Of a stretch of 64,000 nucleotides of DNA, positions 1-9,443 are shown piece after piece (within the stretch, counting starts at the first letter, position 1; the number at the start of each line of letters is the position of its first letter). The notes below the pieces were generated by a model, which made no database searches, had not been told where the DNA came from, and saw only the letters and a list, made by a program, of their open reading frames with translations. Source of the DNA: Tolypothrix bouteillei VB521301. Lineage in GTDB: Bacteria > Cyanobacteriota > Cyanobacteriia > Cyanobacteriales > Nostocaceae. The stretch covers positions 8,655,123 through 8,719,122 of the forward strand of contig NZ_JHEG04000001.1 in the NCBI RefSeq assembly GCF_000760695.4. Direction: 5' to 3'. A program made the position numbers and the translations under genes.

Positions 1-977
1 AGAGCGATCGAGTGCAGGGACTGGATGCTGGTGCAGACGAGTTTGTGTCTAAACCCATTGAGATGAATGAATTAAAAGCACGGGTACGCGCAGGACTGAG
101 GATACACCAACTCTATCAAGATTTACACAACCAAAAGAAAGCTTTAGAGATACTCAATCAAAATTTGCATACCCAAAAGCAAATTTTAGAAACAGAGCTG
201 GCGCAAGCGGCTGATTATGTGCGATCGCTTCTTCCTTCCCCTCTTGTTGGTAAAGTTTCTATAGAATCGCTGTTTCTGCCTTCAGTACAGCTAGGTGGTG
301 ATTGCTTTGACTATTATTGGATTGACGATGAGAACCTTGCCATTTATTTACTGGACGTGTCGGGACATGGTGTAGGTTCAGCCCTGTTATCTGTGTCAGT
401 GCTCAATGTCATACGTTCTTCCATATATACTCCAACACTAAAATCAGTTACCTTGTGTAGTGAATCTGCTTTTCATTTAAGCACATCACAGTCCCTACCA
501 AAAACGAATTTGTTTCAACCCAGTCAAGTTCTGAGTACACTCAATCAAGCTTTTCAAATGAGCAACCACAGTGAGAAGTACTTTACAATTTGGTACGGAG
601 TATACAACCGCTCTCAACGTCAACTTGTTTATGCGAATGCAGGACATCCACCTGCAATATTGTTATCTGGAACAGACATTCAGGTGAGAAAGCTAGATGC
701 TTTTGGATTCCCCATAGGTTTTTTATCAGATGCAGACTATGAAGATATCACTATAGAAATTCCGAAAAATAGTACTTTATATTTATTTAGTGATGGTGCC
801 TATGAAATTCTACAAGCAAACGAAAAAATTTGGGGTTTAAATGCTTTCATTGATGTCTTAATGAACTGTACTCAAACAAACACTCACCATCTCAAGCAAA
901 TCTTGGCAGAAATTATGTCTGTCAATACCAAGTCAACCTTGGATGATGATTTATCTTTATTAAAAGTTAATTTTTGA
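1..977 (+). CDS. Response regulator with PP2C/SpoIIE-type Ser/Thr phosphatase output (5' truncated)
   Basis: The reading frame is open to the left edge, so this is the 3' part of a gene that starts outside the window. The first residues (GLDAGADEFVSKP) are the end of a receiver domain, including the conserved Lys-Pro. A short coiled-coil linker (about residues 30-65) follows. Then comes a PP2C/SpoIIE (RsbU-like) phosphatase domain with LGGDCFDYYW, LLDVSGHGVGSALLS, YANAGHPPAILL and LFSDGAYE, which are the metal-binding Asp/Gly motifs of this family. Such proteins dephosphorylate anti-anti-sigma (STAS) factors in partner-switching pathways; the target is not visible here. It is convergent with the MFS remnant downstream. 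The family assignment is secure and the physiological role is inferred. Confidence 0.9.
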   Translation, partial: SDRVQGLDAGADEFVSKPIEMNELKARVRAGLRIHQLYQDLHNQKKALEILNQNLHTQKQILETELAQAADYVRSLLPSPLVGKVSIESLFLPSVQLGGDCFDYYWIDDENLAIYLLDVSGHGVGSALLSVSVLNVIRSSIYTPTLKSVTLCSESAFHLSTSQSLPKTNLFQPSQVLSTLNQAFQMSNHSEKYFTIWYGVYNRSQRQLVYANAGHPPAILLSGTDIQVRKLDAFGFPIGFLSDADYEDITIEIPKNSTLYLFSDGAYEILQANEKIWGLNAFIDVLMNCTQTNTHHLKQILAEIMSVNTKSTLDDDLSLLKVNF

Positions 978-1052
978 TTTACAACAGTTTTCACCTAAAT
1001 GAACTACATCCCTTGTAAGGGAGCAAGGCTGCTGCGCCCCTACAGCTGTTGT

Positions 1053-1526
1053 CTATTTACCTGAAAATGGCTGTAAAAATATGCAACAGGTTGTGTAATG
1101 TATATAGCCTTCTTTTTTTTCAATTATGTCCATCATGAAGGCATAACGAGTAGGTGTCTCAATACTATTGAGTAAACCTTGCAATACACTTGCACAAATT
1201 AGGAGCCAAATACTGATTGTTCCTGTTAAAGTAAGAATTGCTAAAGTTAATGAGAGAATCATCATGAGAAATTGTGCAGTAATAAGAATATTACGTCGAT
1301 GAAACTGCTCTATCCAAATACCAGCTAAAGGGCTAACTATTAAATTAGGAACCTGACTTAGAAAACGAATTAAGCCTAGTAAAGCTACTGATTCTGTCTG
1401 AGAATAAACTAGCCATGCACAGGTAGTTTCTGTTATAAAACTACCAATCATAGATAAACTATGACCACTAAAAAATAGACGGTAATTTCTAGACTTAAAA
1501 GATTGCAAACTCTGGGTCACGCTCAT
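1053..1526 (-). pseudogene. MFS transporter, N-terminal remnant
   Basis: About 157 residues from ATG 1526, which has GAGG upstream. The protein begins like an EntS/macrolide-type major facilitator (SFKSRNYRLFFSGHSLSMIG, then AGIWIEQFHRRNILI, the loop 2-3 signature). Four to five membrane segments are visible. Members of this family have about 400-430 residues and 10-12 helices, so roughly 60% is missing. The tail (GYIHYTTCCIFLQPFSGK) does not look like transporter sequence, which suggests a deletion junction near 1100. Probably non-functional. Confidence 0.75.
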
Positions 1527-1781
1527 GTTGACTAGCTGCCTCTCATGTTGATACCGATTTTTTGTCAAACTTTAATATCTGGAATTTTACTAAAAGCCAA
1601 TCAATTTACCGTACTTTAGTATAAAAGTACTATTTGTGTCAATGTACTCAACCCAGATAATTAACGTAGGGTATGCAAACCCTGGCACGTCCGTCTTTTA
1701 AAAAATCCCCAGTTTCATCATCATGAGCCTTCTGATTTCAATTATGGACATACAAATGATGTCTTGGTATATCCCAGTGAC

Positions 1782-2759
1782 GTTTCAATCCCTAATAAGG
1801 ATTCGTATCAATTGCAACATATTTGTTAGCGGATACTTAGATTTGCCCATGTTTCAATCCCTAATAGGGATTCGTATCAATTGCAACCTTTGCACTTCTC
1901 TCTCGTTCCATCTTGCTAGTTCGTTTCAATCCCTAATAGGGATTCGTATCAATTGCAACCTTCGAGCGTTCAAAGTTTATGAAGTGGTTGAACAGTTTCA
2001 ATCCCTAATAGGGATTCGTATCAATTGCAACCTTGAATTATTTTATCGCTATTGGGAAGGGGAAATATGTTTCAATCCCTAATAGGGATTCGTATCAATT
2101 GCAACTCAAACCTTTCTGTTTGTCGTGATAACTGCAATAAGTTTCAATCCCTAATAGGGATTCGTATCAATTGCAACCACCACTTATTAATTTTGCGCCT
2201 TTGCTGGGGCTGAGGTTTCAATCCCTAATAGGGATTCGTATCAATTGCAACGCGGATTGTGATCGCACTCTAAGCTCTAAAAAGAAGTTTCAATCCCTAA
2301 TAGGGATTCGTATCAATTGCAACGGAATCTATGGGATTGTCAGGTAGAGGAAGAAGAGTTTCAATCCCTAATAGGGATTCGTATCAATTGCAACTTGCAT
2401 CAATCCATGTCCTCGCAGGCTTCAATTTGTTTCAATCCCTAATAGGGATTCGTATCAATTGCAACCTGTTGTGCTTGGGATTGAATTGAGTTAGGCAGTG
2501 AGGTTTCAATCCCTAATAGGGATTCGTATCAATTGCAACATGCCAAGCGAGTAAACTTTGGCATCCTTTACATGGCGTTTCAATCCCTAATAGGGATTCG
2601 TATCAATTGCAACATTGAAGAGTTGGGTTTAATCAAAATAGCACCTGCCCGTTTCAATCCCTAATAGGGATTCGTATCAATTGCAACATGCTTGCCGCAG
2701 AAAGTTCAAAGCTCAGGGAAAAGTTTCAATCCCTAATAGGGATTCGTATCAATTGCAAC
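1782..2759 (-). CRISPR. CRISPR array 1: 14 repeats of 37 nt, 13 spacers
   Basis: Repeats start at 1782, 1851, 1923, 1995, 2069, 2141, 2215, 2287, 2358, 2429, 2503, 2577, 2651 and 2723. Spacers are 32-37 nt and show no similarity to each other. The repeat has a perfect dyad core (AATCCCTA / TAGGGATT) and on the minus strand ends in GATTGAAAC, the usual 3' end of cyanobacterial repeats. The repeat at 1782 carries a G-to-A change at its 17th base and is the distal degenerate copy. Both facts put the leader on the right and transcription on the minus strand. The repeat differs from that of array 2 at only two positions. No cas gene lies within the window. Short ORFs across the array are translated repeats, not genes. 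Confidence 0.98.
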
Positions 2760-2992
2760 GCTGGCTTTTGAAAGGGTTTGTGTATTTGGTTTTCAAGGTA
2801 CGGTAGCGCGGATGTGTTTATGGTAACACGATTGAGACTGGTAGTGTCAAGAGAAAATGGCTGTAACCTTTACCTAGTGGAGAGCGCGGATGGGTAGTCA
2901 GAAAAATTTGGCTGTAACCCTGACGTACTCTGGCATGGAAGGTCTTTTTTGAGTTAAGCGTTTTTGAACACCTACCCACCCGCGTTTTTTAA
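2760..2992 (-). promoter_or_regulatory. Leader of CRISPR array 1
   Basis: Read on the minus strand, this segment matches almost base for base the region just upstream of array 2 (52035-52269). The match runs from CACCTACCCA near 2975 to the first repeat. A promoter candidate is conserved in both: TTGACA (2845-2850, minus) and TACCAT (2820-2825, minus) separated by 19 bp. Copies of the motif AGCGCGGATG occur at about 2803 and 2882, with a related sequence near 2975. Such conserved leader blocks normally carry the transcription start and the integration signals for new spacers. Confidence 0.9.
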
Positions 2993-3388
2993 AACATTTG
3001 TACTATCATAAATTCATCTGACTTCTCAATTGTACTCAACATTAGATGGGCGCGACCGCGATAAGCACATCTAAGGCTTGCGCCTTCATGCGATAAGCGC
3101 TCTTTCAGCTTGCGCTAAGAGCGATCGCACTTCAGCGACGAAGTCTTCAAATTTGAACACTTCGTTAGCTCTGCGGCGGTACATCTTCAAAGAATCTCTA
3201 AAACACTAGTATACTACACGACGAAAGTTTTTCGACAGTTTTGGATACCTGTAGAGGCGTTATGTGTAACATCTCTACTGATGGATTATTTCTGTCGCGT
3301 TGTACTAGAGCAAACAGTATTTGTTGCACAACTCTCAAAAAAAATAGCAAATAATTGATATATCATTCTATTTTCCCAACTGTGCTAA
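2993..3388. other. Intergenic region with dispersed cyanobacterial repeats
   Basis: No gene is seen. Positions 3058-3140 hold a GC-rich short repeat family (GCGATAAGCGCTCTTTCAGC, CTTGCGCCTTCATGC) that recurs in inverse orientation at about 46765-46810. The rest is AT-rich without recognisable signals. Confidence 0.6.
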
Positions 3389-3607
3389 TTAATAAAAAAT
3401 TGATTTTGGTACTGTTTTTTTGAAAATTAAGCAGTTATTGAACGCGATCGCGTAGGGTAATATCATGTAAAAATCCACTGTACAAATAACAGCACAGATA
3501 GAAATTGTGATTATATCAATCAATTTATGCAATTTTCTTCGTTCTATTCTGGGATCATCAATGCTGCTAAAATGTTCAGCTATTGTCATCTTAGGTTTTA
3601 GTTTCAT
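3389..3607 (-). pseudogene. ISAs1-type transposase, N-terminal remnant
   Basis: The start (AEHFSSIDDPRIERRKLHKL followed by IDIITISICAVIC) matches the N-terminal domain that precedes the DDE domain in ISAs1/H-repeat transposases. Only about 50 residues are recognisable. The frame then runs into unrelated sequence and stops, whereas the family has about 370 residues. It lies next to the leader of array 1, so it may mark a past insertion beside the CRISPR locus. No terminal inverted repeats were found. Confidence 0.7.
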
Positions 3608-3970
3608 AACATTAATTATTAGGTCAATACCGCTCTTGTGTTGGCAGAAACACTTTTGGCTCTCCTAGACTAGGTATAAAAAATTAATAGTTGATATCGG
3701 GTTAAATCCTTACCTAGTAAGGGATTCAAGAGGAACAAAGCATATTTTTATTAAATCAAAGATTTAATTTGAAGAAAACCTTGTTATATCAACTGTTTTA
3801 GCTGTTTTTTAGTGTTAATTTATCAACCGAAGTCTGGGAGAGCCACACTTTTTCCCCTTTTTTATGTCTTTTTGTCAAGTACAATTTATACAAAATAAAG
3901 TGCGTTTACCCTGCTACTTATTTTACAAACCTTGAAGGCTACCAGCTTAATTCCTCTTTAAATAAGGGAA
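3608..3970. other. Intergenic, no gene seen
   Basis: AT-rich sequence. A short imperfect inverted repeat (GGAATT ... AATTCC, about 3948-3972) just after the stop of the following minus-strand gene could act as a weak terminator. Nothing else is supported. Confidence 0.4.
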
Positions 3971-4387
3971 TTACCACCCCAACTGCTTAATGATTTCATC
4001 GGCAAGATACAAAACATTGAACGGCTTGAAGATGACTCCAGCAATGTTGAAAGGGCACAATTCTAGCCGATCGTCTGATAGGTCGGTTGCAGTGAACAAA
4101 ATCACTGGGATCGACTGCGTGATTGGGTTGGTCTTTAAAGTTTGCAGCAGAGCCAGCCCCTCCCCATCCAGATTGAGATCCAGCAAAATCACGTCAGGAT
4201 GCTGCCCTTTTGCTTGCTCTAGTCCCGCTTCTACAGACTCAGATGTTAGAACCGTCCAACCCTTTAGTCGTTCTAGCGTAACTTTAACAATGCGGCTTAG
4301 TTCAGGTTCGTCGTCAACAACAAGAATGCATCGATCGCCATAAGAAGAGGGCATTATATTTAGGGTTACTCCATCTAGTTGGAACAC
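3971..4387 (-). CDS. Single-domain response regulator (REC)
   Basis: 138 residues from GTG 4387; an alternative start is ATG 4354 (MPSSYGDRC), and neither has a strong Shine-Dalgarno. The receiver domain fills the protein: acidic pair VVDDEPE, phospho-acceptor Asp in VILLDLNLDG, Thr in LFTATD, Lys in IFKPF. There is no output domain. It is the third gene of a minus-strand set with the hybrid kinase (16-nt gap) and the OmpR-type regulator, and is probably a phosphorelay intermediate or sink. A paralogue of similar build lies at 38679-39107. Confidence 0.88.
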   Translation of the reverse strand: MFQLDGVTLNIMPSSYGDRCILVVDDEPELSRIVKVTLERLKGWTVLTSESVEAGLEQAKGQHPDVILLDLNLDGEGLALLQTLKTNPITQSIPVILFTATDLSDDRLELCPFNIAGVIFKPFNVLYLADEIIKQLGW

Positions 4388-4403
4388 GTTTTATCATGGA
4401 AAT

Positions 4404-7400
4404 TTAGTCTGGTATTGGCAGCGTGAAGTAAAATTTGCTGCCCCTCTCTAATTCACTCTCTGCCCAGATGCGTCCGCCATGCAGTTGCACAATCAGACGA
4501 CAGATTGACAGCCCTAATCCTGTCCCCCCCTTTTGGCGAGAATCAGACATATTAACCTGTTGAAACTGCCCAAAGATGGTTTCTAGCTTCTGACTTGGAA
4601 TGCCCCGTCCCTGGTCGGTCACTTGAAATAAAACCTGTTGAGGTTGTGGTTCTACATTAACGGAGACGGTGGTTTCAGCAGGAGAAAATTTGACGGCATT
4701 GTTAATTAAATTCACCAGTACTTGCACTAGCCAATCCGGGTCTGCCCAAATTTGAATGTTTCCAGTGGACGATCGCAAATCAACCTGATTCGCTTCTGCC
4801 AGGTTTTGCACACTGGAGAATGTCTGTTGCACGAGAGTCGCCGCCTCACACCATTGCTTTTTCAGTTCCACCTGTCCTGACTCCAGTCGGCTCAGTGCTA
4901 GAACATCATTAACCAGTCGCACCAATCGCTCGATATTGTTGTTGGCAATGCCCAGCATCTCTTTCGCCGTTTGGGGATCGTCATCCAAAACTCCGGTTGC
5001 CACGAGTCCCAGCGCCCCCCGGATTGAGGAAAGCGGTGTGCGAATTTCGTGGCTGATGATGGAAATAAATTCACGCTTCATCCGTTCTAGCTCACGCTGT
5101 TGAGTGACATCCCGCACTATCAGCAGCCCGCCGTTATGCGTCTCACTGCCGCCGTGGAGCGGCGAATAGCGGGCTTCGATCCACTGGCGCTGTCTGGTTT
5201 TAGAGTGGGTAAAGTGAAAGTCGAAGGTCGTGACGGTTTTTTCTATGCCGGGATGAAAGCCTTGCAATATTTTAGCGTCCAGGAGAACAGCAAACACGTC
5301 TACTCCACGTCTGCCCATAACGTCTTCCTGCCGCAGTCCGGTCATCTGTTCCATTGCGGGGTTCCAGAGGGTGCAACAGCCGTCAGCATCAAAGGCAACA
5401 ATGCCGTCTACGCTGCTGGTGATTAGCTGGAGCGATCGCTCCTGTTCTTGGCGCAGGGCATTTTGCAACCGCACCTGGGCAGAAATGTCACGCCCCTCAA
5501 CGATCACCCAGAGGATTTGATGGGTCTCGATCGTGTAGATGGGTTTTGCGGATACATCAAAGGTGTGGAGGTTGTTACTGGCATCGAAAAGGTTGACTTC
5601 TTGATGGAAAAGCTGTCCGGCGGCAGCCTGATCGACTAACGTTTTGGCAATTTCCTGAAGTTCGGCGGTGGCATTCCAGGAGGGGAATTCCCAAAACGGT
5701 TTACCAATGACAGCCTCATGCTCAACGTCCGCGAAGGTGAGTGGATTTTGATTGGTTTCCAGCAACATTCCATCGGGAGTGAGCAAGCCGAGAAACTGGT
5801 ACATTTGGTCGAAAACAGCTCGGAATTTGGCTTCGCTTTCCTGGAGGGCAATTTCCGCTCGTTTGCGATCGCTAATATCCAGCACAATCGCAACTATGGA
5901 TTGAATGTGTCCGAAGGCATCACGAACGGGTGACACACTGTTGTTGACCCAAACTTCAGAGCCATCACTGCGGATGTAACGCTTTTCGACGGCAAAGTCA
6001 GTTTTCTGGGTGACAAGACGCTGGTATAAATCAAGGTTGTGGGGTAAATCATCAGGATGGGTAATATTCTGTATCCGCTTGTGTAATAGCTCTTCCCTGG
6101 AATATCCAGCGATCTCGCAATATTTCTGGTTGACCAGGATGAATTGACCCGACATATTGCATTGGGCAATGCCTGCGGTTGCCTGATTGACGATCGCACG
6201 GAACCGCTCTTCGCTCTCGCACAGTGCTTCCTCTGCTTTTTTGCGATCGGTGACATCCAAGGCAAGTGACAGGATAGATATTAACTCACCTGCCTCATTC
6301 CTCAAGACGGAGTTATACCACTCGCAGTAAACAATTGAGCCATCTTTGGTATAGTTGCGGTTGTACATCGTTTTGGATTGTTTATCCCCATTCACCAGGG
6401 GTTCAATGACCTCTCGGCGAGCGGTTGCTTCATCTTCAGCATAGACAAATCCCATATCGATCGGGCGTTTGCCAAGCACCTCCTGGCTTTTCCACCCAAA
6501 AACGTTTTCCGCCTGCGGTGACCATTGCACGACACGCGATTCAGAATCAAACTCCATCACAGCGAGTGGAGAGTTCATGACGTGATACGTCAGGCATTGG
6601 TGAGCGACACGCAGTGCCTCCTCAGACTGCTTGCGAGCCGTGATATCTCGATAGAAAATGCCAAGCCCCTCCTCAGAAGGGTAGGCGTGAATCTCCAGCC
6701 AGATATCAAAGCTGGGCGGCAAGTAGTAGTGATGCTCAAAGTGAACCGGAATCTGCTCCGCCATTGCCCGTCGGTACTGATGCTCTAGTTGGCTACCGAC
6801 GGATGCGGGCCATTCCTCCCAGTGTGTTTTTCCCAGCACTTCTGTAAGTGGTTTGCCGTTGATTCGTTGCGCTGCTGCGTTTTGGTGGATAATTCGCCAG
6901 TCGCGATCTAAAGCAGTAAACGCATCCGTCATGCTTTCCAGCAACCGATTAATGCGGTTGTAGGCATCCTCAGCCTGCTGTTGAGCCGCCTCACTCATCA
7001 GCCGCAGTTCCCGCTCTTTCTGCGCCGCTTCTTGACGCATCCGAGCCATCTTGAGCGTTGTCTCAACTCGCGCCGACAGTTCCCGCGCCGAAAAGGGCTT
7101 GATTAGGTAATCATCCGCTCCGGCTGCCAGTCCTTCAATCCGCGATTCTTCTCCAGCTCGGGCAGACAGCAGAATGATTGGAATTTGTTGAGTGTCTGGG
7201 TTCGCCCGGAGCGCTTGTAACAATCCAAAGCCATCGAGGCGAGGCATCATCACATCGGTTAAGACCAAATCGGGCATCTGCTGCCGAATGGCGGCTAATG
7301 CGGCGACTCCATCAGACACGACTTCTACCTCATACTGTTGATTCAATAAACGCCTCATATAGTGGCGCATATCGGCATTATCGTCAGCGAGGAGGATGCG

Positions 7401-9443
7401 AGCAGGGAGGGCGGGTGAGTGGGTGGAAGATGGGTGGTGTTCTGCTTCACTCATCCACTCATCTACCCGTTCACTCCTTTCGTCTGGTAGCCAGCGCAAC
7501 ACTTCCGCGATATAAGGGGTAGCTCTTGTTTCTATTGAGGCAAATGAACGCTCTGCATTAATAAGTTGGGCTTCGCCGTGTTGTAACTGTAGACGATCGC
7601 CTGGCAAATGACTGTATCCCGTGGGAATTGATATCGTGAAACAGGTTCCCTGACCCACCACGCTACTGACCCAAATGCTGCCACCATGCAGCTTCACCAA
7701 CTCCTGCACTAAGGACAATCCAATTCCTGACCCTTCATAGCTCCGTCCTGCTGCCCCTTTTACCCGATGGAATCGCTGAAAGATATGAGGCAGTTCTTCA
7801 GCGGGAATGCCCGTACCCGTATCTCGCACTTCTAGAATGACATGACTCGACGTTTGAAGCATTCTCCTCTCTTCCCATTGCAGACTGACGACAATTTCAC
7901 CCTCAAAGGTGAATTTGAAGGCGTTGGAAAGCAAGTTGAGGACAATCTTTTCCCACATTTCGCGATCGACATACACAAGCTGAGGCAGTGGGGGACAGTT
8001 TACCCGTAACCGTAAATCTGCACGCTCGATCGCAGAGCGGAATACCCCTGCCAAATCGGTTGTTAACATCGCCAGGTCTGTTGGCTCGTATACTGCTTCA
8101 ATCCGCCCTGCCTCAATCCGCGCGAAATCTAGCAGTGTATTGACCAGTTTCAGCAAGCGTTGGGCGTTACGATGGGCAACCTGGAGTTGGTGTTTTAGAG
8201 TTGGTGAGTCGGCGGGTAGGTAGAGCGATGGAGTCTCATCTATCCTCCCACTCCCCTGCTCCTCCCCTGCCCCACTCCCCTGCTCCTCTAAACTCGCCAG
8301 TGCATCTTCCAAGGGACCGAGCATGAGTGTCAGGGGTGTGCGAAATTCATGACTGACATTACTGAAGAAAACGGTTTTAGCGCGGTCTAGCTCCGCCAAT
8401 GCTTCTGCCCGTTTCCGTTCTGCTTCGTAAGCCTCTGCATTGGCAATACTAGCTGAGATTTGCCCTGCCACCAAATCGATGAATCCTCGATAGTTGCCGT
8501 CAAACAGCCTGAACGGATTTAACCCAACCACCAAAATGCCCGCTTTTCCGGTCTGACCTGATGCAGCAATGGGTATGGAAACTGCTTGATGCGGTATTTG
8601 CTGCCAGGCACCCGTGGGTAAGTTGTCAAACGATGCTTCCAAATCTGTAATCAAGCAGGCTTTTGGGGTTCTGACAACCTCTGCAAGCTGCCAAACCAAA
8701 TCATCGTCAAACGCAACGGCTTGAGGAACGGCAGGGTGGTCTCGATCAATACTAGATGTCCCTGCCAGAACAATCTGTTGTTGCTCCGGCTCGATGAGAT
8801 AAATCATCGCAAAGGGAAGATCGTAAGGATTAGTTTCCAGGCAGCTTGCACTGAGAGTGCAGACTTCATCGAAAGTACGGGCATCTGCCGTTCTGGCTGC
8901 CAGTTCCTGCAACAGCGCTAACTGACGCTCACCGACAATGCGCTGGGTATCGTCCGTACAGGCGCAAAAGATACCGCCTGTGCCGCCACGATCGTCGGGG
9001 ATGGGGCTGTAGGAGAACGTCACATAGGTTTCCTCTAGATAGCCTTTCCGCAACATGATGAACAACGACGCTTCGTCAAACGTTCCCTCATTTTTGCGGA
9101 TCGCCGATTCTATCCGAGGTTCAAGTTGATCCCAAACCTCATGCCAGACGCGGGAAGCGGGAAGCCCCAGGGCTGCCGGATGTTTGTTTTGGAGGAAAAA
9201 ACTGTAGGCGTCATTGTAGAGGTTAATCAAGTCTTCGCCCCACCAGATAAACATAGGTTGGCGCGATGTCAGCACAATGCGAAGAGCGGTCTTTAAGCTT
9301 TGTGACCAATGCTCTGGTAAACCTAACGAGGTTTGCAACCAGTCGGCATTACCTTCGGTACACGCGAAGCGTGCTCGCATCAGCGCACCCATTTCACCGC
9401 CACCTGCAAACAGTTGGTCTAACACAGCCTGTTCATTGGTCAT
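4404..9443 (-). CDS. Giant hybrid sensor histidine kinase (PAS-GAF-HK-REC-PASx5-HK)
   Basis: 1679 residues with two complete kinase cores. Approximate order: PAS-like 55-165, GAF 175-340, HisKA with His365 (VSHEFRTP), HATPase 490-610 (N box LLSNAFKF, DTGTGIP, GSGIGLSL), REC 683-797 (phospho-Asp730), a coiled coil, five PAS/PAC domains (about 830-1445), a second HisKA with His1465 (ISHEIRTP), and HATPase to the end (GGTGLGLSI). No membrane segment is seen, so it is a cytosolic sensor. ATG 9443 overlaps the stop of the upstream regulator by ATGA, indicating translational coupling. Proline- or glycine-rich inserts at about residues 384-405 and 660-680 match short CT-rich or G-rich repeats in the DNA and look like in-frame repeat insertions. 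The signal sensed is unknown. Confidence 0.92.
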   Translation of the reverse strand: MTNEQAVLDQLFAGGGEMGALMRARFACTEGNADWLQTSLGLPEHWSQSLKTALRIVLTSRQPMFIWWGEDLINLYNDAYSFFLQNKHPAALGLPASRVWHEVWDQLEPRIESAIRKNEGTFDEASLFIMLRKGYLEETYVTFSYSPIPDDRGGTGGIFCACTDDTQRIVGERQLALLQELAARTADARTFDEVCTLSASCLETNPYDLPFAMIYLIEPEQQQIVLAGTSSIDRDHPAVPQAVAFDDDLVWQLAEVVRTPKACLITDLEASFDNLPTGAWQQIPHQAVSIPIAASGQTGKAGILVVGLNPFRLFDGNYRGFIDLVAGQISASIANAEAYEAERKRAEALAELDRAKTVFFSNVSHEFRTPLTLMLGPLEDALASLEEQGSGAGEEQGSGRIDETPSLYLPADSPTLKHQLQVAHRNAQRLLKLVNTLLDFARIEAGRIEAVYEPTDLAMLTTDLAGVFRSAIERADLRLRVNCPPLPQLVYVDREMWEKIVLNLLSNAFKFTFEGEIVVSLQWEERRMLQTSSHVILEVRDTGTGIPAEELPHIFQRFHRVKGAAGRSYEGSGIGLSLVQELVKLHGGSIWVSSVVGQGTCFTISIPTGYSHLPGDRLQLQHGEAQLINAERSFASIETRATPYIAEVLRWLPDERSERVDEWMSEAEHHPSSTHSPALPARILLADDNADMRHYMRRLLNQQYEVEVVSDGVAALAAIRQQMPDLVLTDVMMPRLDGFGLLQALRANPDTQQIPIILLSARAGEESRIEGLAAGADDYLIKPFSARELSARVETTLKMARMRQEAAQKERELRLMSEAAQQQAEDAYNRINRLLESMTDAFTALDRDWRIIHQNAAAQRINGKPLTEVLGKTHWEEWPASVGSQLEHQYRRAMAEQIPVHFEHHYYLPPSFDIWLEIHAYPSEEGLGIFYRDITARKQSEEALRVAHQCLTYHVMNSPLAVMEFDSESRVVQWSPQAENVFGWKSQEVLGKRPIDMGFVYAEDEATARREVIEPLVNGDKQSKTMYNRNYTKDGSIVYCEWYNSVLRNEAGELISILSLALDVTDRKKAEEALCESEERFRAIVNQATAGIAQCNMSGQFILVNQKYCEIAGYSREELLHKRIQNITHPDDLPHNLDLYQRLVTQKTDFAVEKRYIRSDGSEVWVNNSVSPVRDAFGHIQSIVAIVLDISDRKRAEIALQESEAKFRAVFDQMYQFLGLLTPDGMLLETNQNPLTFADVEHEAVIGKPFWEFPSWNATAELQEIAKTLVDQAAAGQLFHQEVNLFDASNNLHTFDVSAKPIYTIETHQILWVIVEGRDISAQVRLQNALRQEQERSLQLITSSVDGIVAFDADGCCTLWNPAMEQMTGLRQEDVMGRRGVDVFAVLLDAKILQGFHPGIEKTVTTFDFHFTHSKTRQRQWIEARYSPLHGGSETHNGGLLIVRDVTQQRELERMKREFISIISHEIRTPLSSIRGALGLVATGVLDDDPQTAKEMLGIANNNIERLVRLVNDVLALSRLESGQVELKKQWCEAATLVQQTFSSVQNLAEANQVDLRSSTGNIQIWADPDWLVQVLVNLINNAVKFSPAETTVSVNVEPQPQQVLFQVTDQGRGIPSQKLETIFGQFQQVNMSDSRQKGGTGLGLSICRLIVQLHGGRIWAESELERGSKFYFTLPIPD

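Noticed and set aside
1723..2082. Open reading frame across array 1 encoding a repeated IRINCN-type peptide
   Set aside because: It is a translation of CRISPR repeats and spacers; no ribosome site, and the frame depends on spacer lengths.
1782..2759. Assignment of the arrays to a CRISPR type from repeat sequence alone
   Set aside because: No cas genes are present and I cannot search repeat databases; a type call would be unsupported.
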